A DNA stretch of 64,000 nucleotides, from assembly GCF_047495875.1 (NCBI RefSeq), contig NC_092497.1, positions 27,223,889-27,287,888 of the forward strand, in the 5' to 3' direction. The translations under genes and the position numbers were made by a program. Source of the stretch: Pithys albifrons albifrons (taxonomy: Eukaryota > Chordata > Aves > Passeriformes > Thamnophilidae). Of this stretch, positions 35,557 through 48,781 are shown one piece after another. A model generated the notes under the pieces. It was not told the DNA's origin. It did not search any database and saw nothing but the letters and a program-made list of their open reading frames with translations. How positions within the stretch are numbered: position 1 is the first letter of the stretch; every line of letters starts with the position of its first letter.

Positions 35557-38500
35557 CTTCAAGATATCTGTTTTGGGGTCCTACATGTTCCCCCTTCCTC
35601 CTCCTTAAGTATTGCTTACAAATGGCAGATATCAAAAATGCATGAACATGCCTTGTAGACTTGTTGCCATGCTCCAGTGCAAAATTGAAACCATGCCACC
35701 CAATAACAAACCTTGACCTGTAGCGTAATTGGTCTATTTTTCATGGTTTCCTTCTCTGTCCTAGCCATTTCAAATTGCAGTGACCTGCCACAATTCCAGA
35801 AAAGCTACCAGTTAGGAGTCCAGCTTTTAAATGAAACAGGGTTTTAACTTAAAAATGCCATGAGAAACTTAACTGCTTCAAGATGTATCATGTATTTGTA
35901 ACCAAAGCCTGGAGTGCTACCTAATATATGACATCCCCATGGAAATGTCAGCAAATGCTACTGCAGTATAAAAATAGCAGAAGGTGCCTACAGTAAAGAG
36001 AGTAGGGGGAAGATTATAGCTATACTGGTGAGCTTCAATGCTGAAAGTTTTCAAAATAGATCTGCAAATATAGATAGATTTTTCTTGGATCATGTCAGTT
36101 TTCCAAAAGATTTTGAAGACTGAATAATACAATTATCAATACAATGCAAAAAGGTGCCGGACCATTAAAATCTATTTTTAAGGACAGCTAGTCTTATAAA
36201 GCACTAATGACTAAGCCTCAGTAGAGACACAGTTTCATGCCAACATCTAAAACCACAGATTTTTTACAGACACCCTGATAATCTTGGAGGTCACTCTTTG
36301 TGTTTAGTCCTAATGCAGAATAAAGGTGTTGCAAATGCTCTTCACAGGACCCAAGCTCCTTCATATACACAAGGATCTAATTTTCACTTTCTGTTTAGGA
36401 TATAATACCCATTTTGAGCCTAAGCTGATATACAGCACACCTTGAAAATATAATTATATGCCTTTCTCTGCAGGCAGCTTGGGACAAGGATTTGTGCCAT
36501 ATGAGCCATCTGGGCACCTCAAGCACTGTAATATTTAACTCCATACATGTGCCGGAAACAGAGGGAGTCTGTGGCAGAAGAAAATGCTGGCTGGCCCCAA
36601 ATACTCCCTAATGCAGGCACAGCATATGCTTATAAACGTTTAGCACAAGTCAGACATGTGTTCAGGCCTTAATAGAGTAAGCCAGCAGTGCCACTCTGGA
36701 CTGCCTAAAGAAGGTTGCTATCCTGCCTGGGGAAGAAGTCATGTCATTGTGGGATGCTAAGAGCATTCCTAGGCTGGGAGGATGAGCCTATATTGCCCCA
36801 TCAGACAGAGTTCTTGGGACCTCCTCAAAGCTGGCAATGGCATGACAAGGGATACCAGCTCTCTGAGCAGTGCAGATCTCTGGCTTTTTGTACTGTCCTA
36901 AGACAAAACAGTATCATTTGAGTGGAAAGGCACCTGTTACTTCAAACTGGGGCCAGGTTTTTGAATGCTGTTGGGCTCTTTAGCATTGTTTCTTCATTAA
37001 TGGCAATAGTAAGGCAGGTGTTTTACCCTGTCTGGTTAATGTTTTGTCCCTGGAGAGGTGTAAAACAGCAGAGTAGGACAAGGATGTTCAGGTAGTAAAT
37101 CTTCTACTATTTGAATAGGAAACGTTTTCTATGGGGAAATGAGCAGTGTTTAAAAACTGCAGAGCTAAACACTCCAGGGATCAGACGTAAGTGAAGGTTA
37201 AGCCTTGTGAAGTCTTCTACCTTGGCTTTTTTATTGGGATTGCTATAGCAACAGAAGCCTTTATGTTTTATAACCCTGACCATATGGTTATGTGGATTTG
37301 GAGAAAAGGGTTGGCAAAAGGCAGGGGAACGCAGGGAGGGAAGGAAGGTTGCTGTTGCTGCTGCAGTGGAACAAATACATTCAGCTTTCCCATTCTGGTG
37401 TGTCCTAACTCACAGCATGTGGACACCGATTCTACAGGGGAAATCACATGGGCATTGTTAAATCATTTAATCTAAACTTTGAAAGAGAAAAATAATAAGG
37501 TGATTAAGGACAACCTGAAACTACTTGATAATGTGATGCTGAGGGAATGGAATCACCTTTCATTACCAAGCTCGAATGAACACTAGTTGCTCAGTGCAGG
37601 GAAAAGGTAGGTGGTGGATTTTTCTGATTTTTTTTCAATAGGGAAGCTGCTTATGCTCTTTCCATTGTGAGACAGATGCATAAAGCAAGTGGTTCAATGC
37701 CTTCTGCAGAGAGCTCTATTAGTTCTGAGTTAAAATGGAACCATGCTAATTTTAAAGCACTGCAATATAGAGATTTTATTTCCTCCAGCTGTGGGTCTTG
37801 ACTTTCACCTAGAAAGAGGTGGTAGAAAGACAAGATGAAAGAACTGGAAAAAAGTCAGACACTAGAATTGAAAGAAATTATTAAAGTATTCTATTGCCAG
37901 TTCCTAGAAATAAGCATGATCCTCTATCTCCTCTAAATATTTCGTATGCACAATTCAAGAATTCCTTTTCCACATGGAAATCTTGTTAAGATGTTAAAAA
38001 TATGGGGATAGCCTAGCGTCCTTTCAGAGTGCATGCAGTAAGGCCTGCTATTCCAATTCTTTTCATCATAGGCAGCAGTGGGAAACTTTTGCAAAGACAC
38101 AAAAGGGAATTGGGTACTTACTTCCTACCTGGTGTCTAAATCCCCTCTGTACCAATGGAGACCTCTCCTTAGACAAATAACAAATGAACTCTGAAGAACC
38201 TATTTCCAGATGTGAAGCAAGATTTATGACACTAGAAATTCTCAACAAAAACGAAGTACTGAATTTATAGTTCACGTTTGGATTCTTTCAAAATGGCTCA
38301 CTTGCTAAAATGTGATTGGAGGTTTCTTTAGTAATAAGTATAAAAGATAAGATGGGAGAAAAGGATTAATAGCAGGTGCCCATGTGTTTTCAGGCATTTG
38401 ATTTGGTGACATTTATGAAATGGTAGAGAAATTAAGTGTTCCTAAAGTATTAGCACATGCGTTGCAGAAAATCTAAGTAATTTCATTCCACAGAGAAAAA

Positions 38501-40642
38501 AAAAAAGCATCCCTTATTTTAAATCTCTAATGAGCTGTGGCACATGCTGCACAAAGGATTTAAAAGCTAAATGTACTTTGAGAATGTCTTTATTTATCTG
38601 CTTTTGGATCATCTACACTAAATAAATGCAGTTTAATGCATTGTACTTAAATTATACATTTATTCATTCTGTTATTTTCGAGGCACTGAGTCTCAGTCAC
38701 TGCTGTATGCAGTTTAGATAGTTCCATGGATGCTTCACAGTTTGGAAGTGAGTAAGCATCAGTGGCGAAATTGTCAAAGATGCTTTGTGAGTGTTAGTGC
38801 TCGGGTTTTGCCAGAGCAGATACTTTCCATCTGTACGTTGACTGCAAAGTAAGAAGAAATGGCAAGTGTTACTGAGTAACTCTTGGCAGTGACAGAAGGT
38901 TGGCCACCCAAAAAGCAATGAGGAGGGATAATTGCCTCACTTTATAGAGGCTAGAGCTACGGCATTTCTCTGAGACCTGCAAATTTCTTCTAGGCTGTCT
39001 ATGATACTGCAATGTCAAACTGCTAGCAAGTCATTATCTTCCTACCAACAAAGCCTGGCTCTGGCAACTCAGTGCTTTAGTAGACAATATTAACATACTA
39101 TCCTAAATAAAACTATTTATAATGAGAGTGTTCCTGACACATTTGGAGTTTCATAAAGAAGTTAAAAAAAAACAAATCAGGTAAAAGGTTGGTTTCAGCT
39201 GTGATCTGAAAAAGCACGTATGTGTCTATGTCCTTTCAAATGAGAAAATCTTATTGCTGAAAGGATAAACATACATTCTTTGTATTAACCTTTAGATTAC
39301 CTCTTGACTTCCACTTGTTGCTTTTTATCTCAAATGTTGTAAAAATGCTTGAGCATCTGCCCTAAAATCTGTCTTGGAGAGTTCCTGGGTAGACAGTAAA
39401 CTCTATAACTTTTGCTGTGGGAAGACTGACAGACTGCATGCCTGCATTCCCTGCTTCTGGGAGCAGGGCTGGAGGGGGACATATAGGCAGAGCACAGCCT
39501 TGCTGGAAAATGGCCAATGCGGAGTCCACCTGATCAGTGTACCTGGGCAAAGGAGGAAATGGAAAGCCTGATCTGTTTTGATCATTCCTCACCTTGGAGC
39601 TGCTTCATAGCTCCTATTGAGCATGGTGATTCTGGATCAGGCTTACAAAACTAAAAGACCAGAGTTAAGGCCTGTTTGGGTAGGCATCAAAACAAGTATG
39701 TGAAAGACTATGTAGACCTAGTTGTCATGGCTTCCTCTGGAGATTGTGTGTAGTCAAGCAAGCAGTCTTATGAAAAGGAAGGTGATCTTCCCTAGCCTCC
39801 AACATGCCAATTGAACTTCAGGATCCAGTGATACCAACTGGATATCTCTGAGGAGTAGCACACTTCTAAGAAAAAAAATAGTTAAAAGTATCTGTAATGC
39901 TCTGTATTGAAAATCGTTTTAAAAGACATTTTAGTGTGGATCTTCCATGCCTTCTTAAGGAGTTTGAGTGACGTGCAGAGCTCTCTATTGTAAAGTTCCT
40001 GAGGTAGGGATATACACCCTACTTAGTAAACTTCAACTGTACTGCGACACTGACCACCCCAGCAGTACTGTAGGCAAAAATGGCTTAAAAACACATGGGA
40101 AATGATTAGACAATTCAGCCTGAATTCAAAGAAAAGAAGAACCTCTTGGCTGCTAGTAGAGAAACACTGGGTCCTAGGACTTGGTGTCCTGTATCTTTAG
40201 TTAGCCAAACTCCAACTTCCTGTTTTATCAAGTCTTCTTGTCCTGCTGCCATCACATGAATATTTTTATCTGGCATAAATACTTTTCAGATAATGTTCAG
40301 TTTTTTCATGTTATACCATAATAGCTGTTCTTTAAGAAAGGCCTTTTCAGTCTTCAGACTGATGACTGCCACTCTGGTCACAAGACTATAGCAGTTTGAA
40401 CTGGTTTTAATCTGAACCACAGAAATCCTGAAATACTTGGTCCAGCAAAACTATTGCCATAGTAACTATAAGTTTCTCTTCACCTAAATAATAGTTAAGA
40501 ATTTTTTGTGTTCTTTACAGACATTTTCGTTCAAATCCTTGCCCTTCATGAAGTTGAAATGGTCCTCTTATCTCAAGAAAACTCAGAAGTAAAAACCTAA
40601 ACCAAGTTCTTCCAGATAGATGAGTAGGATCAGATTCATAAA
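35557..40642. other. Non-coding stretch, nothing recognised
   Basis: AT-rich DNA with short, unsupported open frames and no recognised repeat family. Confidence 0.5.
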
Positions 40643-40759
40643 CCATGGAACAGTTTGTGTTGGAAGGGACCTTAAAGATCACCTTGTTCCAAACCATCTG
40701 CCATGGGCATGGACACCTTCCACTAGATCAGGTCATCTACATCCCTATTCAACTTGCCA
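40643..40759 (-). mobile_element. Truncated CR1 LINE 3' fragment
   Basis: About 117 bp matching the reverse complement of the bird CR1 3' region: TTGGAAGGGACCTTAAAGATC, a CCATGGGCATGGACACCTTCCACTAG-like block, and CATCCCTATTCAACTTG. It is 5'-truncated, as most CR1 copies are, and shows no clear octamer tail. No coding sequence remains. Confidence 0.8.
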
Positions 40760-41132
40760 CTGTATAACCAAGTACCAATAGTACTTGATTAGTACTTCCA
40801 CTTTAAAATAAATGACATAATACATCCTTTGGGAAAGAAATAATTACTGAGAATAAATGAAGATTCAGCTTTCTGGATCTTGGAAATAGCACTAAGTTCT
40901 GTTAAAATGCAAACCAGCTGTTTAAGAAGCTCCTCAGAGGGTTCTAAAAGGCATCAAAGATGTGACAATTGATCTTCAGGCAAAAGTGTTAGGGTTAAAA
41001 AGCAAGTAACATTAACACAACTTTGAAGTCTTATTATCTAAAATTAGGCATTTTTTACCTCACTAATTTCCTCTGGTTTTCATAATCCAGTGCATTAACT
41101 AAACACCAAGGAATAGATTGCCATGACACAAA

Positions 41133-41522
41133 TCACAAGCAATACAATTTCTTAAGAAGCCTTGCAGAGGGCAAGAAGTGGTTTTTGTTCCATTCATCCA
41201 AACACATTTGTGCAGGAGTAGTCTGGGTTATGCTAGCAACCCAGAGCTGCCCTACCAAATCAGTTAGCATAAGGGTTTTAATCACTTCCAATAAATGAGC
41301 TATTGCAGTTACCAGCAGGGAAACAGTTGCCAACCACAGTGGAGAAGAAAGCAGACCAACTGCAGGGCATGAAATTAAATATTCCAGGTAGTAGCCAATA
41401 ATTGACACCACAATGTGACCTTTGCCTAAAACAGCCAATTTAGAGCCATATGGAACCACAACTGCTGTAGGACAGAATCTGTGACCACCACCAGGCTTGC
41501 TCAGCAATGAAATTACTGACAA
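41133..41522 (-). other. Hydrophobic open frame of 129 codons, unassigned
   Basis: The reading frame encodes two or three hydrophobic stretches that could be membrane segments and ends in a polar tail. Faint resemblance to small multi-pass proteins (DUF4499/TMEM254-like) was noticed but not established. Upstream promoter, splice sites and poly(A) evidence are lacking, so it may be a processed pseudogene or chance. I do not assign a function. Confidence 0.15.
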
Positions 41523-44500
41523 TACTTTCCACCTCTACCAGCACATAGTCCTATGGCTTTGTAATCTGCATGAAATGAGACTCTAACCTGGTGCCAACAG
41601 CATCTCAAGAGTATTTTATACAGATCTCTTTTTAATAATTATTTTATAATGTCAAAACATGAGAGTACAGGAAATTTATGTACAAGTGACAAGGCACTGA
41701 CAATTTTCTTCGATACTAGCATATTAGTTAGCCATTAAGCAATGATAATTTTTCCCAACCTTACAGACCAAAAATTAAGAAGAACCTGTTTGGTGCCCCC
41801 TTCAGAAATCAAGCATAGCTTCTCCCAGAACTCTGAACATCCTTTTAAAGTGACAAAGTCTCTGAACTCACACTGGCCCAGAACCAAGTGAAGCAGAGGA
41901 TTCTCACATCAAATGCAAACTCAGCCTCAAGCCTTAACCAGAAACCAAGGCTCCTGAGTAAGGCACATAGCTGGCACAGCCAGCCCAGGCAAAAGAAACA
42001 TGCACTGATGGAAGAGTATTTATCTCAGCTGCAAATTAAAGCAGCCTCCAGAGATGCCCATATCACAACTGCTCTTGCTCAAAGAGAATCAAGAGGCACC
42101 AAACTCCCAAATCAGGCTCCTCAGTTAAATGACCAAATCAAAGAAGGTTCAGTTTTGGTCTACCCACTGAAGCCAACAAAAGGTTTTTCCAAGATCTTCA
42201 GATGAAGACCTAATATCATCTACTCCCCATGAAATCAAGAGGAGCTTTGTCACCAACAGCATGCTGTCTGGTTAAGGCTAAAAAAATTACAGCACATGTA
42301 AGAGAGTTGTAAAATTACTGTCACACCTTACAAAATGCAGCAGCAGCTTAAGAACAAGTCCTCATGCCCACACTACTGAGGGCCTTCCTACGGATTTTCT
42401 CCAGACACTTCTTCCATAAAATTAATAGGACTACATGTGTGTTTAAAAACAGGTAGGGTTTACCACCTTGATGTCTGGAACAAACCCAGTGTCACTGGGG
42501 CTTCCACATGGAGCACCATTTGTAATACTGAATATCAGTCCTGCTGCTGACATTTTTACTGCTCTGCTGTAGGAACAGCAGTGCAATCTCTTGTGCCATT
42601 TGCGTATGAAGCCTTGCACTGAATACAAAACTAACAGACCCAAGAAATGGTGAAAATGTTATCAGCTGAGAGAAACTAGATACATATAATTTAGAAAGTC
42701 TTCTCCAATCCCAGTTGTTTCCCAGGTTATTTCTTCTTACAAATATGCGTCTATAATCACACATGAAATTCAATCTATTTCATTAGAAATGCTTTCTGTG
42801 CTTGGGCCTATTAGAATACAAAACCAAATGAAGAAGCAGGAAGATATTAAAAAAAAGAAACACACACAATTAGATTGAGCTCTCTCAGCCATGTCATTTT
42901 ATGATTGAGGAAACTGGAAAACTATGTCTCTCTATCGAATTTAGATTGCAATCAGGTACTAATTCAGATTTCAATTAATATTCTAATTTAGGGGGGTAGG
43001 GAAGGGCACAATGGCAAAGAGAAAAATGAACTGCAAAGACTCTTCATACAGAATGAAATGAAGGTCAAAGTTCAGAAATGCAGGGGTGAATAAAAACCCC
43101 ATGCTGTTCATTATGACCACAGCATACTAGGGAAGATCAACCAAGGAGATGGCCTTTTCCTTTTTGCTTGGTTGCTACAAAAATAACTTCCCAACTGTCT
43201 CTCATCTTGTCTTCCTGCAAATGAGACCAATGACTGTCATAAGCTTCTACAACATTCTGGTAGCTCTAAAAAAGGAAACATGACACTTGGCTGTCCTAAG
43301 TCGTAGCTGGACCTGCCTCTCAGCCTGCTGTCACTGAATTATATTACACCAGCAGGGAGGGCTCAAGTGTCTCTGACTTACAGTAAAAAATTGAATTTTG
43401 CTGCTCCAGGAAAAAGATGAAATTACTTCCTGGCACAGGATATGTGTGACATGTTGCCTTCCACCGCTTCATCCACTCACACAGGCACACAACAGACCTT
43501 GTTTCCTTTCTGGCACGAGGCAAATCTTCTTCTGCCACATGCCCTCTGCCTGGAGTATTGCGCTGCCTCCTGCTAGGGCAGGCCCCAGCACCTTCCCTGC
43601 ACCTCCTTTCCTTCCAACCTCTGCTTGGGTGCCTTTTTTATCTACTCTTGTGGCCCAAATGATCCTGTGATGTACATTACCTAAATAGCTAAATCCATGG
43701 AAGAATGGCTACTGACAGTATAATCAGGTAGGCTTCTGCTTGGCTTTCAGGTTTGTTGTGGTCTTCTGGTCATTCAGGAACTTCCAACAGACTGTAATAC
43801 CCAATACAATAGGGCTAATGGAAAACTGCAGTGCTGAGGGCTTATGCACAAAGTACCCCTCCTTTCAACAGTCAGAGGATCATAAAGAGTTTTCTGTGAA
43901 GCAAACTCATGATAGGACATGGCTAGAATGAGAATTTTGTGACAAGAAGCTAGTTGAAATTATATTGAAAACATCCCAGGTACTATACAAAGCTGAGATA
44001 TAAAGCATAGGATAGCTTTTAACTGACAGCTTAGTCTTGCTGGTGTAGGGCCCCAAAGCCAAAACATTTGGACATTATGCTCTGCTATTTGCCCTTGACT
44101 ATTAATATTCAGTGTAGTCAGGGTAAAAGTACTCCCATGCAGAGGTGACAATGACACTGCCTGCTAGGCACTGACTGAAAGGCAGTGCTTCCCAGCATGG
44201 AGGCAGAGGGCAGGCACTGGGAGACTGTGGCCAGACTGTGCCCAGCAGCATGGGTAGATGCCTGCATCACAAACAAGGTGCTGAAGCTCTTGTTTCAACA
44301 ATAGCTCAGGTGAGGAGGCTGTTGTTAAACCAATGCCCCAAACTGATAAAGCATTAAAAAACCCTAGGGCTTATCTTCTGAACTCCAGACTGGCAGAGCA
44401 AATGAGCACCAGGTCTGCACAGCTAAGCCTGCAACATGGCATGCTGCCCTGTGCTCACCCTGTGCTTTCCATGACTCCTCAGGCTCCACCAGTGCTGGCC

Positions 44501-45548
44501 TTACCATTCCCTGTCGCACAGTGTTGTTGTGCTCTGTGCCTGACATCGAAAATCATGATCCTGCGCTTTCTTTTCATTACAGAGCCACTTGCTATTGAAG
44601 AAAAAGGGATCTGCAAGTGTTTTGCTCATTGGAGAAGTCTGATTACAGGACCAATGACTGGAAACACACTTTCTGCCTCCACCTCATCTTGCCAGCACTC
44701 ATCTGTCTCCTTTGCTTGCTAGTTTGTTTCTGTTGGATTTTTTTCTGTCAAGCCATGACAATTCAGTATTAATCTCTATGAGGGATAACAACAGACAGCC
44801 CATCTCCTGATTTTAGTCATCATCAGCTAGATAACTGCCTCATGAAAGGAAATTCAGCAAATGTATTATTTCTCTTCTAATTAAGTCTTCTTTCAGTTGA
44901 GTTAAAGGCAGTACACACTCTGCCAGCCTTTGGTAGCCCCGGCCTTTTCAAGGTGCCCCATTGTGGAGGTTGACAACTAGTCCAGGGCAAAAGCTCTCTG
45001 TGCAGTCAGTCTAGGACCTTGTTGAACCAGCACAATGAGGAGTTCAATAGTTAATCAATAAGACAGCCATCAAAATAAGCATTAAGGGCTCTCATAGGGA
45101 ATCTAATTAATTTTAAGATAACATCTATGAACTAATAGTGGGGTGTCATTAAGGGATGACATTGTGCTCAGAGATTTTGATGAAAGCAATAATCTAGCTG
45201 TGTGTCGGTTATTGTTCTGCCTACATCAAAAGTTGAGGGAAATAAAGAGTAAAAACAACAGACTTCCTTCATAAGCAACAATATGTGCTGTGTTTCACAG
45301 CTCAGTGCTTGTATTTGTGTAGCTGTGTGAAGCTTGGTGTCAAGTTTTTGAGACCTTCCTCTCTAATGACTCTTGTTTGGTTCACTGTCAGAAGCCCTGT
45401 CATGAGCTAGAAAGCAAATTTTTTTAAACTCCTTCATAAGGAAGGCTGATGTTTTAAATATGTAAGAAATAGGCTTAATTTATATATTAATTATGGCTGA
45501 AATTAATATCCTATATGAAACACCATTGATGTCTACATTTCAGTTCTC

Positions 45549-45599
45549 ATTATTATTATTACTATAATTATTATTATTATGTTATTTATTATTATTATG
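45549..45599. repeat. (TTA)n-rich microsatellite
   Basis: Interrupted TTA/ATT units over about 50 bp. Confidence 0.9.
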
Positions 45600-45645
45600 T
45601 CTTTACACATGATTATGAATAAACATGCACATTTTCATACCCATA

Positions 45646-45679
45646 TTTCATGAAATAAATTTCATTTTATTTCATGAAA
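45646..45679. repeat. Perfect 14-bp inverted repeat
   Basis: TTTCATGAAATAAA at 45646-45659 is followed, after six bases, by its reverse complement at 45666-45679. The stem is AT-rich, so it may be chance in AT-rich DNA. Confidence 0.85.
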
Positions 45680-48600
45680 CAAATATCTCTTTTAACCTCA
45701 AAGAATGTTTTTATCCACACCAGCCAGATAAAGCTTATTTGGACAAAATCCAGATGCGGATCTGAACTTCACAGCTGTCACTCTTTTCTTCAGCAAGCAA
45801 ATCCAAAATACCAGGTTTGAATGCTCTTTCTGTACACAACAATATGCCTCAATTAGAGTCAGAAATTACTGAGTTTAGGGCTTCAGTTTAATCTTTTTCT
45901 ATGTCTCTCATTCAGATACAGCACAAAATGAAAGGAAATGTAAGAGGTTTTCTGCTTCTCAGTATGGCAGAGTACTCACAGATTTGACAATTTCCCTGGT
46001 GATTTTATTTTGGGATGAAATCTAACAGTGTAGATTTTACAATTTTGACAGGATTAGGTCCTAGTCTCAGTTCAAACGTGAGCTCTAAGCTATACCAGCT
46101 TCATGCACTCTGATCTTTTCCAGTTCTATTTTAGAACATTACTCCAGCCAATCTCACAGACTTCTACTGTAATATTTATCAGTGCTCTAATTTCTCTCTT
46201 TAACCATTTGCACTGTTAGAAAATACTTAAAAGAAAGAGAAAAACCCTAACAGACTGTATCTGTATTTATTAGGATTATAACTTGTTGTTTGTGTGTACC
46301 TTCTGACTAGAAATAGAAATGGCCCACATATAGACAGTGCATAGTCTTGAATTCCTAGATTACTGCAATAATCAAAATAAGCAGGCCACCATCTCTATTG
46401 TTTGCCTGATGAAAATCTTGAAAGCAGCCTATTTACAAAGAACCACTGTGCTGTTTCAATTACAAGTTTAGAAAAAAGCCTAGGAAAATTTCTGGCAGCA
46501 CCCACACTGACAGGAAATTCAAACGTCTTCGAAGCTTCTGAAACTAAACTCAATTGGAGCAGGACTTTGTTTTGATGTCTGTGAGATGAGCCTGAGGCTG
46601 AAGGTGACTGTGTCAAACAAAATGAAAGAGAAGGAGCAGGAGGGGGAGGAAGAGAAAGAATAGAGCACCAAAACACTTTTTTCTGTGTTTGGTGGGTATT
46701 TCCATGCCCAGCCTGCTGCCTCCCTGTCGTGCCTGCAAGAGGCCGTTTGCCCTTTGGCATGATGCCATCCTAAGCAGAGTAGCTGGGACTTGCCCGGCAG
46801 GAAATCAGTATTTCCTGATGCCCTTCAGGGCAGACCGTGCTCACAGGGCTGGCATTAATTCTCCTTTCCAATATGTTCCAGCTTCTTAGAGACTGAATGT
46901 CAATTTATTCCCTTTGCATGTTTTCTCTGCTTGACGTATGGTGCATCTTCTCCTCAAACTGCAAATCATCAGCACAAATTCTCTCTGAATTTTTTTGAAT
47001 TGTTTTTTTAAAAATCCTGCATTTTTTTATCTAGTTGTATATTTATTCTTCCTGATTTTATTTGCATTTATGCACATACATACAGACTCAATTTTACAAC
47101 CACTATTAATATCACTTTAAGGTGAATGCTGTCAGCCAAACAAAAGGTAGACTGCTTTGATCAGCCAGGCTTCAATGAGTAGGATCTATTCAACAGAAAG
47201 CAGTAACTGCAAGGTAATGCAACAGAGTGGAAACAAGACCTTTTATATAGTGGATAAGCTAAGTTTATTGGAACCAACACACTTGGAAAATGAAAATGTG
47301 CAGAAATCCAATTTGCCTTCCTGAACAAATTGGAAGGAAGGAAGGCAGGAAAAGAAGAGGTTGGACAAAAATACAACATGAGAAAACAACCAACAACAAA
47401 CTAAAAAAACAGCTAACTTTGCCATCAGTATGTTATTCAGACCTTTACTCACACTGCGGAATTTGACCCAGGTATTTTCTATTTCATTTTCTATAGCCAT
47501 TGTGTTCTTGATAGTGCATTTATGTGCCCTGCTCTCTATTCAAGGTGGGTTATTCTTCACAGCTCAAACAAATAGCTGTGAGATTTTGTTTCTAAAATGA
47601 CAAATCTCTTTTCACTTCCTATGGATTTCTTAGCAAATACCAAGCATTTTCTTTCCTCACTAATAAAGGAACTACATAGTTCTTTTCTTCCTGACAGAGA
47701 ATGACGTCTTGAGGGCTATTTGAGCTGAATTAGTAATCTAAGCTAATGACTCATTGCAAAATGAGGAAGACTTGCTCAAGCAGGGGCCCCAAATGCTACT
47801 TCCTATGCAAGAACTGGCAGTAGTGTTTTTCACCAAGCTCTCATTAGCTCAGGAAGGAATATAATTGTGATGAACCATGGGCCATGCCTGCTGCTGATCA
47901 ACCAGTAAAGCTGTCAGGGGAAAAACGACTGCACCCTAAAATGCAGCTCAGCTAACAATTGCTGCCCCTTTACTCATCTGAAATTTTAAGAAACACTCAA
48001 TGGCAGAGGGTTATAGCTGGAAGGGTTGCTATTTCAGGAAACAGCTGAGCTTGTAGTACTGAAGGAGGTCTGCTGAATTTAGCATTTAAATTATTATTTC
48101 TTAAGCTACACAAAACAAAGCATTTATCCTTCTGCATATTCCATGTATGGATGACACTGAAATGCTGTCACAGCAGTCATAATATTAGTGTCCAGAAAAT
48201 CATGATTGCAAACAACTGTACAATCAGATCCTAACAGACCAGGAAAAATTAGCAGTTAATTTTTGTGTTATAAGAATGCACAAATCAGTTCCTTGTAGTG
48301 TGAAAATACAGCTCTTGACTGGGCTGAAACCAATGAGCTTGCATTTCTATAACTGAGAAATCATGCCTTGACCTTTTTCTCTACTTGAAGACAAGTGCTA
48401 TTCTGCTGCTTTCTGCTGCTTGTCTTTGTGATACCTTTTCTCCAGCCTTGAGAGGGCTGAGTTGTCAGTGGTGTCAAATTCAGGTGAAAAGGCTCCTTTA
48501 CCTTAGTTGCCCTTTTCTGCACTAATTTGACTTTATTTACCCTGTCTCACCTTGGCTGGAGGAGCAATCAGCCCTCAGCATTGATACCAACTGGCAATGA

Positions 48601-48742
48601 TTGTTCTTATGCGTCTCTTCCCGTTGTTTGTTAATGGCCGTCTTTCTCAAGCACTTCAAAAGCAGAATAATACATCATTTGCAATTTGTCTTGTATACAG
48701 TCTTTAATTAAATCTTCCTGTTCTGTTGAACTGTGTATGTAT

Positions 48743-48781
48743 GGCCAAACTTGGCGAAGTGAAGATTTGGGAAGGGCTCTC
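48743..48781 (-). mobile_element. Fragment matching the SINE 3' tail
   Basis: Read on the minus strand, this 39-bp stretch begins GAGAGCCCTTCCCAAA and ends TTTGGCC. It aligns with the 3' end of the SINE (31507-31544) with about 33 identical bases of 38 and one gap. The similarity stops abruptly beyond GAGAGCCC, so it is either a very short 5'-truncated LINE copy or the end of a longer unrecognised element extending rightwards. No target duplication was found. Confidence 0.6.

Larger units (their letters stand above)
40760..48742. other. Non-coding stretch, one weak open frame of note
   Basis: About 8 kb of AT-rich DNA. Apart from the hydrophobic open frame at 41133-41522, the palindrome at 45646 and a TTA microsatellite, no feature is recognised. 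Confidence 0.5.

Noticed and set aside
34311..35645. 444-codon plus-strand frame and 330-389-codon minus-strand frames
   Set aside because: They are produced by a T-free repeat that cannot contain stop codons in most frames; the proteins are pure Lys/Gly/Arg/Glu or Pro/Phe/Ser/Leu repeats.
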